Assembly (NCBI RefSeq): GCF_003967195.1
Contig: NZ_AP018725.1
Location: forward strand, 806,001 to 870,000
Length of the DNA: 64,000 nucleotides
Direction of reading: 5' to 3'
Source of the DNA: Sulfuriflexus mobilis
GTDB taxonomy: Bacteria > Pseudomonadota > Gammaproteobacteria > AKS1
Position 1 is the first letter of the stretch; each line of letters opens with the position of its first letter. Made by a program: the position numbers and the translations under genes. The notes under the pieces are model-generated. The model was not told the DNA's origin. It saw only the letters and a program-made list of their open reading frames with translations, and ran no database searches. This document shows, one piece after another, positions 33,835 through 43,812 of the stretch.

Positions 33835-35463
33835 ATGGCACTAGTGAAAGCAGAAAATGTAAGCAACCAGTTTAATGGCTTCAGTGGCCTGCCGGTATTT
33901 CGTCAACTCGGCCTGATGATCGGCCTGGCGGCGAGCGTGGCCCTGGGTGTGGCCATCGTCATGTGGTCACAAACGCCCAGCTATCGCTTATTGTTTAACA
34001 ACCTCTCGGCACAGGATTCAGCGCAGGTTGTCGATGCCCTGCAAAAGTCCGGGATGGAGTACAAACTCGACGAGGCCGATGGCAGTGTCTGGGTAGCGGG
34101 TGATGCGCTGCATGAAGCGCGTATGAAACTGGCATCACAGGGTTTGCCGGAAGGCACCGGTGTCGGTTTTGAGCTCATGGATGGCAAGGACGGTTTTGGT
34201 AGCAGTCAGTTTATGGAATCGGTGCGTTACCAACGTGCACTCGAAGGGGAATTGTCGCGGACTATCTCGACTCTGAAGTCGGTGCAAAGTGCGCGGGTCC
34301 ATTTGGCGATCCCGAAACAGTCTGTCTTCGTGCGTAATCGCAAAAAATCGAGTGCCTCGGTGACAGTCAGTCTGTACCCCGGACGTAATCTTGAGCCGGG
34401 CCAGATACAGGCAATTGTGAATCTGGTGAGTTCGAGTGTGCCGGAACTCGAGTCGGGTATGATTACAGTGGTTGACCAGCAAGGTCGCCTGCTCACCGAT
34501 GAACCGGACTCCGGTATGGTCTTTAGTGCCAAGCAATTGGACTATAAACGGCAGATCGAAAATGGTTATATGAAACGCATTGAGGATATCCTCACCCCAA
34601 TCGTAGGCCCGGGCAAGGTCAAGGCCCAGGTGAATACAGAACTGGACTTCACCGTCACCGAGCAGACCCAGGAGGTCTTTAACCCGGACCAGGTGGCCAT
34701 GCGCAGCGAGCAGACCATGGAGGAGATGCGCGGCGGTAGTGAGGGTATGGCCGCCGGGGTGCCGGGTGCCCTGAGCAATCAACCACCGGAAGGTGGCACG
34801 CTCGGGAACGGTGAGGCACCCCCAAGCATGAGCCAGCCAGCGGTGACAAATAGTACCCGCCGTGCCACGCGTAATTTTGAAGTCGACAAGACCATTAGCC
34901 ACACGCGCCTGGCCACGGGAACTATCCGTCGCCTGTCCGTGGCCGTGCTGGTTGATAACAAAGCTAGTGCTACAGGCGAGGGCACCCCCTATACAGATGA
35001 AGAGATCCAGCGTTTTGTCCAGCTGGTTCAGGATGCCGTGGGTTTTAGTGTGCAGCGAGGGGATCGGATTAACGTATTGAATGCCGCCTTCACCGTGGTA
35101 CCCGAGCCCGAGCCACTGCCTGAAGAACCGATCTGGAAGCAGGCCTGGGTGCTGGAAATGGGCAAACAGCTGCTGGGTGCGATAGCCATACTGGTACTGG
35201 TGTTTACCGTGTTACGTCCGGTCATGCACGAGCTGGCCAAGAAAGGCGTTGATATGAGGGAGTTGGCAAAAAAGATCGGCCATGGCGAAGCCTTCGATGA
35301 TGAGGATGATGACACCGTCACCCTGTCGGGCAAGGAGACGGCAAGGCAGTTGCAACAGCAGACACATGAGGCACAATTGTCGACAGCCATGAGCATGGTC
35401 GATCAGGACCCGCGCACGGTCGCACAGGTATTAAAAAATTGGGTAGGTAACGATGCCGGATGA
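33835..35463 (+). CDS. fliF: FliF, MS-ring protein
   Basis: FliF forms the MS ring in the inner membrane. It has two TM helices, one near residues 26-46 (LGLMIGLAASVALGVAIVMW) and one near 445-462 (LLGAIAILVLVFTVLRPVMH). The ring-building motifs lie between (FELMDGKDGFGSSQFMESVR and ASVTVSLYPGRNLEPGQIQA). The cytoplasmic tail that binds FliG ends the 542 residues (RTVAQVLKNWVGNDAG). It overlaps fliG by 11 nt. Confidence 0.96.
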   Translation: MALVKAENVSNQFNGFSGLPVFRQLGLMIGLAASVALGVAIVMWSQTPSYRLLFNNLSAQDSAQVVDALQKSGMEYKLDEADGSVWVAGDALHEARMKLASQGLPEGTGVGFELMDGKDGFGSSQFMESVRYQRALEGELSRTISTLKSVQSARVHLAIPKQSVFVRNRKKSSASVTVSLYPGRNLEPGQIQAIVNLVSSSVPELESGMITVVDQQGRLLTDEPDSGMVFSAKQLDYKRQIENGYMKRIEDILTPIVGPGKVKAQVNTELDFTVTEQTQEVFNPDQVAMRSEQTMEEMRGGSEGMAAGVPGALSNQPPEGGTLGNGEAPPSMSQPAVTNSTRRATRNFEVDKTISHTRLATGTIRRLSVAVLVDNKASATGEGTPYTDEEIQRFVQLVQDAVGFSVQRGDRINVLNAAFTVVPEPEPLPEEPIWKQAWVLEMGKQLLGAIAILVLVFTVLRPVMHELAKKGVDMRELAKKIGHGEAFDDEDDDTVTLSGKETARQLQQQTHEAQLSTAMSMVDQDPRTVAQVLKNWVGNDAG

Positions 35464-36484
35464 AGCCTTAGTTGCGGTTGAGAGTAATCTTAACGGCGTA
35501 GAACGAGCCGCCGTTTTCCTGTTGTCCCTGGGTGAGGACCGCGCCTCCGAGGTGCTCAAGCATATGGGGCCGAAGGAGGTGCAGGCACTGGGTGCGGCCA
35601 TGGCCGACCTGGCGAATGTCTCCAAGCGTGAGGTCACTACTGTCCTTTCTGAATTTATAACGATTGCCGAAGACCAGACCGCATTGGGTATCGGTAATGA
35701 TGAGTACATCCGTAACATGCTCACCAATGCCCTCGGTACCGACAAGGCCAATGGCATTATTGACCGCATCCTGTTTGGCAAGAACAGCAAAGGTCTTGAG
35801 CAGTTGAAGTGGATGGATGCGCGCCAGACGGCAGAGTTAATTCGTGTCGAGCATCCACAAATCATTGCTATTATTCTTGCCTACCTCGATAACGATCAGT
35901 CCGCCGAGGTTCTGTCCATGTTGCCCGAGAATATGCGTCTGGATATCATGATGCGCGTCGCCTCGCTGGATGGTATACAACCGAATGCCCTGAGCGAACT
36001 CAACGATATCATGGAAAAACAATTTCTTGGTGAGAATACCAGCAGTATCAAGTCTTCCAGTGTTGGTGGCGTCAAGGCCGCGGCAGATATACTCAATGTC
36101 ATGGAGACGTCGATCGAAAATGACATTATGGATAAGATGAAGGAAGTCGATGCAGACCTGAGTCAGGCCATTCTCGATAATATGTTTGTCTTTGCCAACC
36201 TCTCGGAAATAGACGACCGTGGTATTCAGTCATTGTTGCGTGAGACCTCTACCGACAACCTGGTGACGGCCCTGAAGGGTGCCGATACAACCCTGAAAGA
36301 AAAGGTCTTCAAGAATATGTCCAAACGTGCCGGCGAAATGCTGCGTGATGACCTGGAGTCAAAAGGCCCTGTGCGTCTCAGTGAGGTGGAAGAGGCACAA
36401 AAGGAAATTATTGCCATTGCGCGTCGCATGACCGAGTCCGGCGAGATATCACTGGGAGGCAAGGGTGATGAGTTCGTCTCCTAA
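35453..36484 (+). CDS. fliG: FliG, motor switch protein
   Basis: FliG is the C-ring component that binds FliF and meets the stators to give torque. N-terminal (NGVERAAVFLLSLGEDRASE), middle (EHPQIIAIILAYLDNDQSAE, the FliM-binding EHPQ motif) and C-terminal torque domain with charged residues (MSKRAGEMLRDDLESKGPVR) are all present. 343 residues is close to the usual length. It overlaps both neighbours, so translation is coupled. Confidence 0.97.
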   Translation: MPDEALVAVESNLNGVERAAVFLLSLGEDRASEVLKHMGPKEVQALGAAMADLANVSKREVTTVLSEFITIAEDQTALGIGNDEYIRNMLTNALGTDKANGIIDRILFGKNSKGLEQLKWMDARQTAELIRVEHPQIIAIILAYLDNDQSAEVLSMLPENMRLDIMMRVASLDGIQPNALSELNDIMEKQFLGENTSSIKSSSVGGVKAAADILNVMETSIENDIMDKMKEVDADLSQAILDNMFVFANLSEIDDRGIQSLLRETSTDNLVTALKGADTTLKEKVFKNMSKRAGEMLRDDLESKGPVRLSEVEEAQKEIIAIARRMTESGEISLGGKGDEFVS

Positions 36485-37154
36485 CAAACCTCGACTGATA
36501 GATGGTGAAGGCATTGCCTGTGACCGCTGGGAGGCCCCTTCAATACAAAAGCCGACGGCAAAGGAGCTCGCCGAACAGCAGGCTCAGAAAAAGGTGGTTG
36601 AGCATCAGCGCATGCTTACGGCCGAGGCGATTGAAAAGCTGCAACAACAAGCCTACGAGGAAGGTCGAGCTGAGGGGCTGCAAAAAGGCCTCGATGAGGC
36701 GGTAGAAGAGACACGCCAACGTGTCGGTCATCTCGAGGCCATTCTGAATAAACTCGAACAACCTTTGCAGGACCTCGACGAACGCCTGGTTGAGCAGATG
36801 GTGAACCTGTCGGTGACAATTGCCCGGCAGCTGGTACGGCGCGAATTGCGGATCGACCCCGGCCAGGTCGTCGCCGTGGTGCGTGAAACCATCTCTAATC
36901 TGCCGGTGGGGGCACGCAATATCCGGGTCTTTCTTAATCCTGAAGATGCCGAAGTGGTTCGTGGTGTCCTGGCTGTGGGTTCAGCCGAACAACGCTGGGA
37001 AATCGTTGAAGAACCGGTGATGAGTCGGGGTGGTTGCAAGGTGATTACCGATTCATCGCGTATTGACGCAAGCATGGAGACACGCCTGACATCGATAGCT
37101 GCCAGTCTGCTGGGTGGCGAGCGTAAAGAAGACGATGAATCCGGCACAGATTGA
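36468..37154 (+). CDS. fliH: FliH, regulator of the export ATPase
   Basis: FliH binds FliI as a peripheral stalk and links it to FliN and the export gate. The protein has an N-terminal variable region, a long charged coiled-coil middle (Gln/Glu/Lys-rich, about 25-105) and a conserved C-terminal domain ([20 protein letters not shown], then [20 protein letters not shown]). ATG 36468 is preferred: GGGAGG (36454-36459) is 8 nt away. 228 residues. Overlaps fliG by 17 nt and fliI by 20 nt. Confidence 0.93.
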   Translation: MSSSPNKPRLIDGEGIACDRWEAPSIQKPTAKELAEQQAQKKVVEHQRMLTAEAIEKLQQQAYEEGRAEGLQKGLDEAVEETRQRVGHLEAILNKLEQPLQDLDERLVEQMVNLSVTIARQLVRRELRIDPGQVVAVVRETISNLPVGARNIRVFLNPEDAEVVRGVLAVGSAEQRWEIVEEPVMSRGGCKVITDSSRIDASMETRLTSIAASLLGGERKEDDESGTD

Positions 37155-38541
37155 CCGCAGCCAGAGCTGGTGTGATGAACTGGCGCGTTACCAACAACGC
37201 GCCGAGCAGACACCACAAATGATGGTTGAGGGCAAACTCACCCGTATGGTTGGTATGACCCTGGAGGCCATCGGTTGCCTGGCCCCGGTGGGTGCCGTGT
37301 GCGATATCGTCGCGCCGAATGGCGACATTGCCAAGGCCGAGGTCGTCGGCTTTGCAGGCGAGCGGTTGTTTCTTATGCCAACTGAAGAGATCCACGGCCT
37401 GGTACCCGATTCACGGGTCATCCCTACCGGTGAGATTTATAATGTCCCTGTCAGCGATGACATTCTTGGCCGGGTGATCGATGGCGCCGGCAGGCCCTTG
37501 GATGGCAAGGGGCCGATTTCCAGTGAGGAAAGCGTCTCCCTGAATGGCAAACTGATCAATCCCATGCAACGTAAACCCATCCACGAACCACTGGATGTGG
37601 GGGTACGTGCGATCAATGCCTTGTTAACCGTAGGCCGCGGCCAACGTATGGGTTTGTTTGCGGGCAGTGGTGTCGGCAAGAGTGTTCTGCTCGGTATGAT
37701 GACGCGTTTCACTACCGCCGACGTGATTGTCGTCGGCATGATCGGCGAGCGTGGCCGAGAGGTAAAAGAATTTATCGAGAGGACACTCGGTGAGGAAGGT
37801 ATGCGCCGTGCCGTAGTGGTGGCGGCTCCTGCCGATACCACTCCGCTGATGCGTATTCATGGTGCCATGCTCGCAACCAGTATTGCCGAGTACTTCCGAG
37901 ACAAGGGTCATAACGTGTTATTGCTCATGGACTCCCTGACCCGTTATGCGCAGGCACAACGTGAAATTGCCCTGGCCATCGGCGAGCCGCCTGCCACCAA
38001 GGGTTATCCGCCATCGGTCTTTGCCCGCCTGCCGCAACTGGTCGAAAGGGCCGGCAATGGTGATCATGGGGGGGGCTCGATCACGGCCTTTTATACCGTG
38101 CTCGCCGAGGGCGATGACCAGAATGACCCGATCGCCGACGCCGCACGCGCAATCCTCGATGGACATATCGTGCTGACTCGTGACCTGGCCGATTCAGGGC
38201 ATTACCCGGCGATTGATATTGAAAAATCCATTAGTCGTGCCATGACCGAGATCGTGGCAGAGAATCAGCAGACCGATGCGCGCAGGTTCAAGAAATTTTA
38301 TTCTACTTATGAAAAGAGTCGTGACCTGATCTCGGTGGGCGCCTATATCCCGGGTCATGATGTCCGTCTGGATGCGGCGGTGCAGATACACCCGCAGTTA
38401 GTCGAGTTTTTGCAGCAAGGCATGAACGAGCCGGTCGACCTTGGGCGTAGTTGTGCCACACTGGATGGTATCGTTAATGCCGATCAGCGCCAGCTTCAGG
38501 CTGAACAGACTGTACAGGATATCCAGGAAACACGCTTATGA
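37135..38541 (+). CDS. fliI: FliI, flagellar export ATPase
   Basis: FliI is the F1-beta-like ATPase that helps engage and unfold export substrates. It contains Walker [17 protein letters not shown], Walker [16 protein letters not shown], and the F-type signature region [13 protein letters not shown]. 468 residues from ATG 37135; an upstream GTG at 37114 would add seven residues and cannot be fully excluded. ATGA overlap with fliJ. Confidence 0.96.
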   Translation: MNPAQIDRSQSWCDELARYQQRAEQTPQMMVEGKLTRMVGMTLEAIGCLAPVGAVCDIVAPNGDIAKAEVVGFAGERLFLMPTEEIHGLVPDSRVIPTGEIYNVPVSDDILGRVIDGAGRPLDGKGPISSEESVSLNGKLINPMQRKPIHEPLDVGVRAINALLTVGRGQRMGLFAGSGVGKSVLLGMMTRFTTADVIVVGMIGERGREVKEFIERTLGEEGMRRAVVVAAPADTTPLMRIHGAMLATSIAEYFRDKGHNVLLLMDSLTRYAQAQREIALAIGEPPATKGYPPSVFARLPQLVERAGNGDHGGGSITAFYTVLAEGDDQNDPIADAARAILDGHIVLTRDLADSGHYPAIDIEKSISRAMTEIVAENQQTDARRFKKFYSTYEKSRDLISVGAYIPGHDVRLDAAVQIHPQLVEFLQQGMNEPVDLGRSCATLDGIVNADQRQLQAEQTVQDIQETRL

Positions 38542-38984
38542 CCAAGTCAGAGCGCCTGAAACCGGTTGCCCAGATTGCCGAATCACGTGAGCGTGAGGCC
38601 GCGCGCATCATGGCAGAACAGCAACAACACCTGGAACAGCAAATTCAACGCCTGGAGGAATTACGTAACTACCGCAGCGAATATGCCCAGCGTATGCAGG
38701 ATGCCGGTTGCCAGGGTATCGATGCCGGGCAGATGGTGGAATACGGCAATTTCATTCGTCGCCTTGATGAGGGCGCACAATTCCAGCTGCAAAAGATCGA
38801 AGAGGCCAGGCGCCTGCTGGACATCCGCACACGTGAATGGCGTGCGCTGCATACCAAGACTGAAGCCCTGAATAAGGTCGTCGACCGCTTCCAAAACAAC
38901 GAGCGCCATCTCAGCGACCGGCGCGAACAGAATGAGAACGATGAACGTGCGCAGTACCGTCGCCGCGACTTCCACGACAAGTAA
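38538..38984 (+). CDS. fliJ: FliJ, export chaperone-escort and ATPase stalk protein
   Basis: FliJ is a 148-residue antiparallel coiled coil resembling the gamma subunit of F1, inserted in the FliI ring. The sequence is almost entirely Gln, Glu, Arg and Leu helix ([20 protein letters not shown] and [20 protein letters not shown]). Directly coupled to fliI by an ATGA overlap. It ends the fliE-J group; a sigma54 promoter follows for fliK. Confidence 0.93.
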   Translation: MTKSERLKPVAQIAESREREAARIMAEQQQHLEQQIQRLEELRNYRSEYAQRMQDAGCQGIDAGQMVEYGNFIRRLDEGAQFQLQKIEEARRLLDIRTREWRALHTKTEALNKVVDRFQNNERHLSDRREQNENDERAQYRRRDFHDK

Positions 38985-39018
38985 TAAGCCCCCCGCATTA
39001 CCCACACCGTCTAAATGG

Positions 39019-39035
39019 TTGGCACAGTCCTTGCT
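39019..39035 (+). promoter_or_regulatory. Sigma54 promoter of fliK
   Basis: TTGGCACAGTCCTTGCT is a near-perfect sigma54 site, 48 nt upstream of the fliK start and 34 nt after fliJ. Confidence 0.92.
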
Positions 39036-39082
39036 CTTTCCTGTGTAGAGAACGTTATCAGGTTAGAAATTGGAGAACGACC

Positions 39083-40345
39083 ATGTCAGAACAATTGCCG
39101 ATTACGCCCGCCCCGGCGCCGAAAAATAACCTCAATAAGGTATCGTCGACACGTGCCTCGAATGAGGTAAGTGATGAAAAACAAAGTGAATTTGGTGGCG
39201 TCCTGGCAAACCAGGTGGAACAGAAAGGCACTGCAAAGAAGGCCGGGGTGAGCGCCTCGGGCCCGGAGACGGAAACGGATCAAGCCGCCATTAACACGGA
39301 AAAGACTGAAGAAGGCTTGCCGCAGGGCGGCAAGGACTTGCCGATCGAAGCGGCATTGGCCGAACGAGACGTGGAATGGCTCGAATTGGGCAGCGGACAG
39401 GTAGAAACTGCCCCGGAAACGGTGGAAGTGGCCGAGACGACTTTGACCGACGCGATTAGCGTTGATGAGGTCGCGTTGAGTGATGAAACGCTTACAACGG
39501 TGGTCGCCGGGACGGCCACAGCGACGGCGGTCGTCGTCGATGAAAAAATAGCTGTAACCGGCAACGTTGGTACAGACAAGCCGGTGACGCCGGTTCTGGT
39601 TCAGGAGGCGGCCAAGCGGGTGATCAGTGGACAGGTCGCCACAAATGCCATCGATGATGGTGCCCAGACCCAGGTGGTCGAACAGCAACGTCGTGATGCC
39701 TTTCTGCCCGGCAATGTGATTTCACTTGCCGCGCGTGCTGAGTCAGAAAAGACCCCCTTTCAGGCTAATCGCATCATTGAACAGTTTACCGATGTCAGTG
39801 CCCGTCAGGCAGGCAATGCCCAGCCCAGTACTGCATCCACGCTGACGCCACTCAGCCCGGTGACGACCACGGGCAGTGCCACCAGCAGTGCCACGGGGCT
39901 GCAGCAGGTGAGTATTGATGTCCCCGTGCAGCATCAGCAGTGGCAAAAGGCCTTTGCCGAGCGCGTCGTTTGGTCGGTCGGTAATAACCAATCCATACAG
40001 GTGCGGGTCAATCCTGCCGAGCTGGGCCCTATTGATATTCAGGTGAATGTCACCAAGGAACAGGCCCATATAACCTTTAATACTGCCCATGCCAGTACAC
40101 GAGATTCTATCGAATCGGCCCTGCCGAGGTTGCGTGACATGCTGGCCAATGAGGGACTGAGCCTCGGTGATGTTGATGTACGCCACCAGGACAGTTCTGC
40201 ACAGGGGCAGACGACTGGGCACGATGGACAGGGCAGAGGCACCGCACAGGTCGATTCGGCTCAATTGACTGCTGCCAGCGAACAGGCTGAGGTCATGTTA
40301 CGTCCGGTCATGGTCAGTGACAGGGCGGTGGATTATTATATCTGA
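39083..40345 (+). CDS. fliK: FliK, hook-length control protein
   Basis: FliK measures hook length and switches export specificity through FlhB. The N-terminal two-thirds are low-complexity, Glu/Thr/Val/Ala-rich and probably disordered, as expected of the ruler. The conserved C-terminal domain begins about residue 290 (VRVNPAELGPIDIQVNVTKE, then STRDSIESALPRLRDMLANE) and contacts FlhB. 420 residues. A second FliK-like gene lies at 62357. Confidence 0.94.
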   Translation: MSEQLPITPAPAPKNNLNKVSSTRASNEVSDEKQSEFGGVLANQVEQKGTAKKAGVSASGPETETDQAAINTEKTEEGLPQGGKDLPIEAALAERDVEWLELGSGQVETAPETVEVAETTLTDAISVDEVALSDETLTTVVAGTATATAVVVDEKIAVTGNVGTDKPVTPVLVQEAAKRVISGQVATNAIDDGAQTQVVEQQRRDAFLPGNVISLAARAESEKTPFQANRIIEQFTDVSARQAGNAQPSTASTLTPLSPVTTTGSATSSATGLQQVSIDVPVQHQQWQKAFAERVVWSVGNNQSIQVRVNPAELGPIDIQVNVTKEQAHITFNTAHASTRDSIESALPRLRDMLANEGLSLGDVDVRHQDSSAQGQTTGHDGQGRGTAQVDSAQLTAASEQAEVMLRPVMVSDRAVDYYI

Positions 40346-40357
40346 ACGATGACGAAT

Positions 40358-40390
40358 AACCGCTAGTGATCAGTGACTTGGCGGTTTTTT
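40358..40390 (+). terminator. Probable terminator after fliK, with alternative arms
   Basis: AACCGC (40358-40363) can pair with GCGGTT (40381-40386), followed by TTTT. A third arm, AACCGC at 40395-40400, can pair with the same GCGGTT, so two hairpins exclude each other. The loop of the first is long (17 nt), but an inner AGT/ACT pairing shortens it. Confidence 0.5.
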
Positions 40391-40558
40391 ATATAACCGC
40401 GTCAGGATTTTGTCATGATGATCGGGATTGGCGTATGCGTTGCCTGCACTTTGTGAGTACGCCGACATCTCTCTAACCTGCTGTTTATCAAAATATTAAT
40501 GTAATTTCCGCAGTCTTTTTCGGCCAGGGACAGGGCGTATTGCCTATAATCCTGCCAG

Positions 40559-40574
40559 TGGCATGGCTCTTGCT
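40559..40574 (+). promoter_or_regulatory. Sigma54 promoter of the fliL operon
   Basis: TGGCATGGCTCTTGCT has the required spacing with TGGCAT instead of TGGCAC. It lies 36 nt upstream of fliL in the 263-nt gap after fliK, which otherwise holds only the terminator. Confidence 0.8.
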
Positions 40575-40608
40575 ACATCAGTGACGAGAAGAACCAGGAG
40601 TCACTTTT

Positions 40609-41142
40609 ATGGCGATCGAAGAAGAAGATTTGGAGCTTGATGCCGAGGCTGCCGTTAAGGGCAAATCAAGCAAGGTCAAAATTATTATTATTGCACTGGT
40701 CGTACTCATCCTGATGGGTACTTCGATCGGGGTGACCTTGTATTTTACCGGTGCCTTCGGCTCCGCAGAGGAGCAGGGTGAGGAAAAGGCCGAAGCTGAG
40801 GTCAAGCAACCTGAGCAGGCTGGCAAACTAATCTACCACGCCTTCGAGCCCCCCTTCGTCGTGAATTTTGAAGACAAGGGTGTTGTCCGATTTTTGCAGA
40901 TTGGCCTGAGTGTAATGACCAAGGATGAAGGCGTTATTACCAGCATCCAGCAGCACGACCCGGTACTGCGTAACAATCTGGTGTTGTTATTTAGCAGTCA
41001 GTCTTTCAAGACCCTGACTACGCGTGAAGGCAAAGAGGCCCTGCGTGCGCAAACTCTCAAGGAGATCCAGGGCGCACTGGAAAAACAGGGTGCCAAGTCG
41101 GCTGTCGAAGAGGTCTTTTTCACCAGCTTCGTGATTCAATAA
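40609..41142 (+). CDS. fliL: FliL, stator-associated membrane protein
   Basis: FliL is a single-pass inner-membrane protein that surrounds or supports the stator. An acidic cytoplasmic N-terminus (EEEDLELDAEA) precedes one TM helix (about 26-48, IIIIALVVLILMGTSIGVTL) and a periplasmic stomatin-like domain (FEPPFVVNFEDKGVVRFLQI). 177 residues. First gene of the fliLMNOPQR-flhB operon; 2 nt separate it from fliM. Confidence 0.94.
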   Translation: MAIEEEDLELDAEAAVKGKSSKVKIIIIALVVLILMGTSIGVTLYFTGAFGSAEEQGEEKAEAEVKQPEQAGKLIYHAFEPPFVVNFEDKGVVRFLQIGLSVMTKDEGVITSIQQHDPVLRNNLVLLFSSQSFKTLTTREGKEALRAQTLKEIQGALEKQGAKSAVEEVFFTSFVIQ

Positions 41143-41144
41143 TC

Positions 41145-42170
41145 ATGTCCGTCAACGACTTACTTTCACAGGAAGAGATCGATGCGCTGTTGCATGGCGT
41201 ATCGGGTGGTGATGTTGAAACCGGTGGTGATGTGTCGGCCGATGACGGCTCAATGCGCTCCTATAACTTCGCAGTAGAAGACCGGATTGTCCGTGGTCGT
41301 TTACCGACCCTGGAAATGATTAACGAACGTTTTGCAAGATTATTCCGTGCCAGCCTGTTCAATCTGTTACGCCGTTCTGCCGAGATTTCAGTTGGTGGCG
41401 TGCAGATGATGAAATTTGCTGAATACATACATAGCCTGTTTGTGCCGACCAGCCTGAATCTGGTGAAGATGTCGCCATTACGCGGTACTTCCTTGTTTGT
41501 CCTCGACCCGAAGCTGGTGTTTATCCTGGTAGATAACTTTTTTGGTGGGGCGGGGCGTCATGCCAAGATTGAGGGGCGTGAATTCACCCCGACCGAGCTG
41601 CGCATTGTGCAAATTGTGCTTGCTGATATTTTCAAGAATCTCGAAGCGGCCTGGCGTCCGATATTTGATATCGCGTTTGAATACCAGAGCTCGGAAGTTA
41701 ACCCGCAGTTTGCAAACATCGTCAGCCCGACAGAAGTCGTGGTATTGACCAAGTTCACGATCGAACTGGATGGCGGCGGCGGCGATCTGCACATTACTAT
41801 GCCTTACTCCATGCTTGAGCCCATTCGTGAATTGCTCGATGCCGGTGTGCAAAGTGATCGGTCCGATACCGATATGCGCTGGATTTCCGCCCTGCGTGAT
41901 GAAATTAAAAGCGCCAAAGTCGAAGTCGATTGTCGGCTGACTGAAACTGAACTCAGTGTCCAGGAAATCCTGGATATGAAGGCAGGCGACATTATTCCTA
42001 TTGAGATGCCGGAAACGGTCATTCTGCGTTCAGGTGGCATCCCGATACTACGTGGTATTTACGGTGAGTCGCATGGCAATAAAGCGATTAAGGTCTTCTC
42101 GCCGATTGAAAGGCCTGATAACAAACAACTTGTCGAATTGATTCCTAAGAAGGATATGGCAAATGAATGA
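41145..42170 (+). CDS. fliM: FliM, motor switch protein and CheY-P receptor
   Basis: FliM is the C-ring component that binds CheY-P. The N-terminal CheY-binding peptide is intact (LLSQEEIDALLHGV, residues 5-18). The middle CheC-like domain includes RLPTLEMINERFARLFR and the GGAG motif region (NFFGGAGRHAK); the C-terminal SpoA domain resembles FliN (MKAGDIIPIEMPETVILRSG). 341 residues. It overlaps fliN by 8 nt. Confidence 0.97.
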   Translation: MSVNDLLSQEEIDALLHGVSGGDVETGGDVSADDGSMRSYNFAVEDRIVRGRLPTLEMINERFARLFRASLFNLLRRSAEISVGGVQMMKFAEYIHSLFVPTSLNLVKMSPLRGTSLFVLDPKLVFILVDNFFGGAGRHAKIEGREFTPTELRIVQIVLADIFKNLEAAWRPIFDIAFEYQSSEVNPQFANIVSPTEVVVLTKFTIELDGGGGDLHITMPYSMLEPIRELLDAGVQSDRSDTDMRWISALRDEIKSAKVEVDCRLTETELSVQEILDMKAGDIIPIEMPETVILRSGGIPILRGIYGESHGNKAIKVFSPIERPDNKQLVELIPKKDMANE

Positions 42171-42585
42171 CACAACTGATGAAAATGAACAATCTGCTGA
42201 TGTCGCTGATGACTGGGCGGCCGCGATGGAAGAGTCAGGCGATGCAGCGGCAGTGACTGATAGTGATGCGCAGGCAGCGCCCATGCCGCAGCTGGAAGAT
42301 GACGCCGAGGCAGTGACAAACGAAGATGCCAATATCGATGTCATCCTCGATATACCCGTGACAATTGCTATGGAAATCGGTCGTACTACGATCAATATCA
42401 GGAACCTGTTGCAATTGAATCAGGGTTCAGTGGTAGAGCTGGATCGTCTCGCGGGTGAACCCATGGATGTCATGGTCAATGGCACCCTGATTGCGCATGG
42501 CGAAGTAGTGGTGGTGAACGACAAGTTCGGTATTCGTCTAACCGATGTAGTCAGTGCCGCTGAACGTCTGAAAAAGCTCAAGTAA
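42163..42585 (+). CDS. fliN: FliN, motor switch protein
   Basis: FliN forms the base of the C ring and docks FliH. An acidic N-terminal extension (about 1-60, rich in Asp, Glu, Ala) precedes the conserved SpoA domain (DVILDIPVTIAMEIGRTTIN, then GSVVELDRLAGEPMDVMVNG). 140 residues, as in Pseudomonas-type FliN. Coupled to fliM by overlap; fliO follows after 7 nt. Confidence 0.96.
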   Translation: MNDTTDENEQSADVADDWAAAMEESGDAAAVTDSDAQAAPMPQLEDDAEAVTNEDANIDVILDIPVTIAMEIGRTTINIRNLLQLNQGSVVELDRLAGEPMDVMVNGTLIAHGEVVVVNDKFGIRLTDVVSAAERLKKLK

Positions 42586-42592
42586 CCCGCCC

Positions 42593-43048
42593 ATGTCTGT
42601 GCGTCAATCAATCATTAGTTGTCTGTACCTGTTACCCATGGCCTCAGTCAGTGCACAGGCCGCGGAGACCCTGGCGCAGGCAGATAAGACCGTAGGGCGT
42701 GTCAATGTCGAGCCGGTATCCGGCGGCACCCTGGCGCAGGTCGCCCTGGGTCTGTTGCTGGTGTTATGCCTGATCCTTGCGGTTGCCTGGTTATTAAAAC
42801 GCGTGGGTGGCTTTTCCGTTTCGGGCAACGGTGCCTTGAAGATACTCGGTGGGCTTTCGATGGGTGCCAGGGAGCGCGTGGTATTGATGCAGGTCGGTGA
42901 AGAGCAAATCCTGATAGGTGTCAGCCCGGGACGTGTGCAGACCCTGCATGTGCTGAATAAGCCTGTTGTCGACACGGCCAAGGCCAATACCGAGATTGGT
43001 TTTGCCGATCGCCTGGCGGAGGCACTGGGGCGGAAGCGCGAAGCATGA
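42593..43048 (+). CDS. fliO: FliO, export gate assembly protein
   Basis: FliO helps assemble the FliP ring. An N-terminal signal-like segment (ISCLYLLPMASVSAQA) is followed by a TM helix (about 47-66, LAQVALGLLLVLCLILAVAW) and a cytoplasmic domain (MGARERVVLMQVGEEQILIG) characteristic of the family. 151 residues. ATGA overlap with fliP. Confidence 0.92.
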   Translation: MSVRQSIISCLYLLPMASVSAQAAETLAQADKTVGRVNVEPVSGGTLAQVALGLLLVLCLILAVAWLLKRVGGFSVSGNGALKILGGLSMGARERVVLMQVGEEQILIGVSPGRVQTLHVLNKPVVDTAKANTEIGFADRLAEALGRKREA

Positions 43049-43803
43049 AGGCCTTAATGATAAAAACTTGTCTGCCGTTGTTGTTCCTGTTGGGTATGGC
43101 AGGCAGCATGCCGGCACTCGCCGAGCAGGGCCTGACGGCACTAAGCGTGACAACAAATGCCGATGGCGGGCAAAAGTATACGCTGAGCATTCAGGTGCTC
43201 ATGTTGATGACGGTGCTGACCTTATTGCCGGCAGCGTTAATGATGATGACGGCCTTTACCCGTGTCGTCATCGTCTTGTCGATTTTGCGTACCGCACTGG
43301 GTACGGCACAAACCCCAACCAACCAGATTATTATTGGCCTGAGCCTGTTTATGACTATTTTTATTATGTCGCCGGTTATCAACACGGTAAACAGTGATGC
43401 CGTGCAGCCTTACCTCAACGAAAAAATCGGCGCCGTCGCGGCGCTGGAGCTGGCGCGGAAACCGATTGCCGACTTCATGATGAGACAGACCCGCGAGGCC
43501 GACATCGATTTGTTTGCAGGTATTGCCGGTATCGAAAACCTGGAGTCTCCGGATGATGTGCCGTTCTCCGTTCTGATCCCGGCCTTTGTTACCAGTGAAC
43601 TTAAAACGGCCTTCCAGATCGGGTTTTTGCTATTCATTCCCTTTCTGGTCATAGACCTGGTTGTTGCCAGTGTCCTCATGGCGATGGGGATGATGATGCT
43701 ATCACCTTTGATTATTTCCTTGCCGTTCAAGATTATGTTGTTCGTGCTGGTAGATGGCTGGTCGCTGGTGTTGGGAACACTGGCCTCGAGTTTTTACATA
43801 TAG
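43045..43803 (+). CDS. fliP: FliP, export gate protein
   Basis: FliP forms the core of the export gate with FliQ and FliR. A cleavable signal peptide (LPLLFLLGMAGSMPALA) precedes four TM helices. Conserved motifs are LLPAALMMMTAFTRVVIVLS and TPTNQIIIGLSLFMTIFIM, with FQIGFLLFIPFLVIDLVVAS later. 252 residues. An alternative ATG 43057 would shorten the N-terminus by four residues. Confidence 0.97.
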   Translation: MKALMIKTCLPLLFLLGMAGSMPALAEQGLTALSVTTNADGGQKYTLSIQVLMLMTVLTLLPAALMMMTAFTRVVIVLSILRTALGTAQTPTNQIIIGLSLFMTIFIMSPVINTVNSDAVQPYLNEKIGAVAALELARKPIADFMMRQTREADIDLFAGIAGIENLESPDDVPFSVLIPAFVTSELKTAFQIGFLLFIPFLVIDLVVASVLMAMGMMMLSPLIISLPFKIMLFVLVDGWSLVLGTLASSFYI

Positions 43804-43812
43804 GTTATCGCC

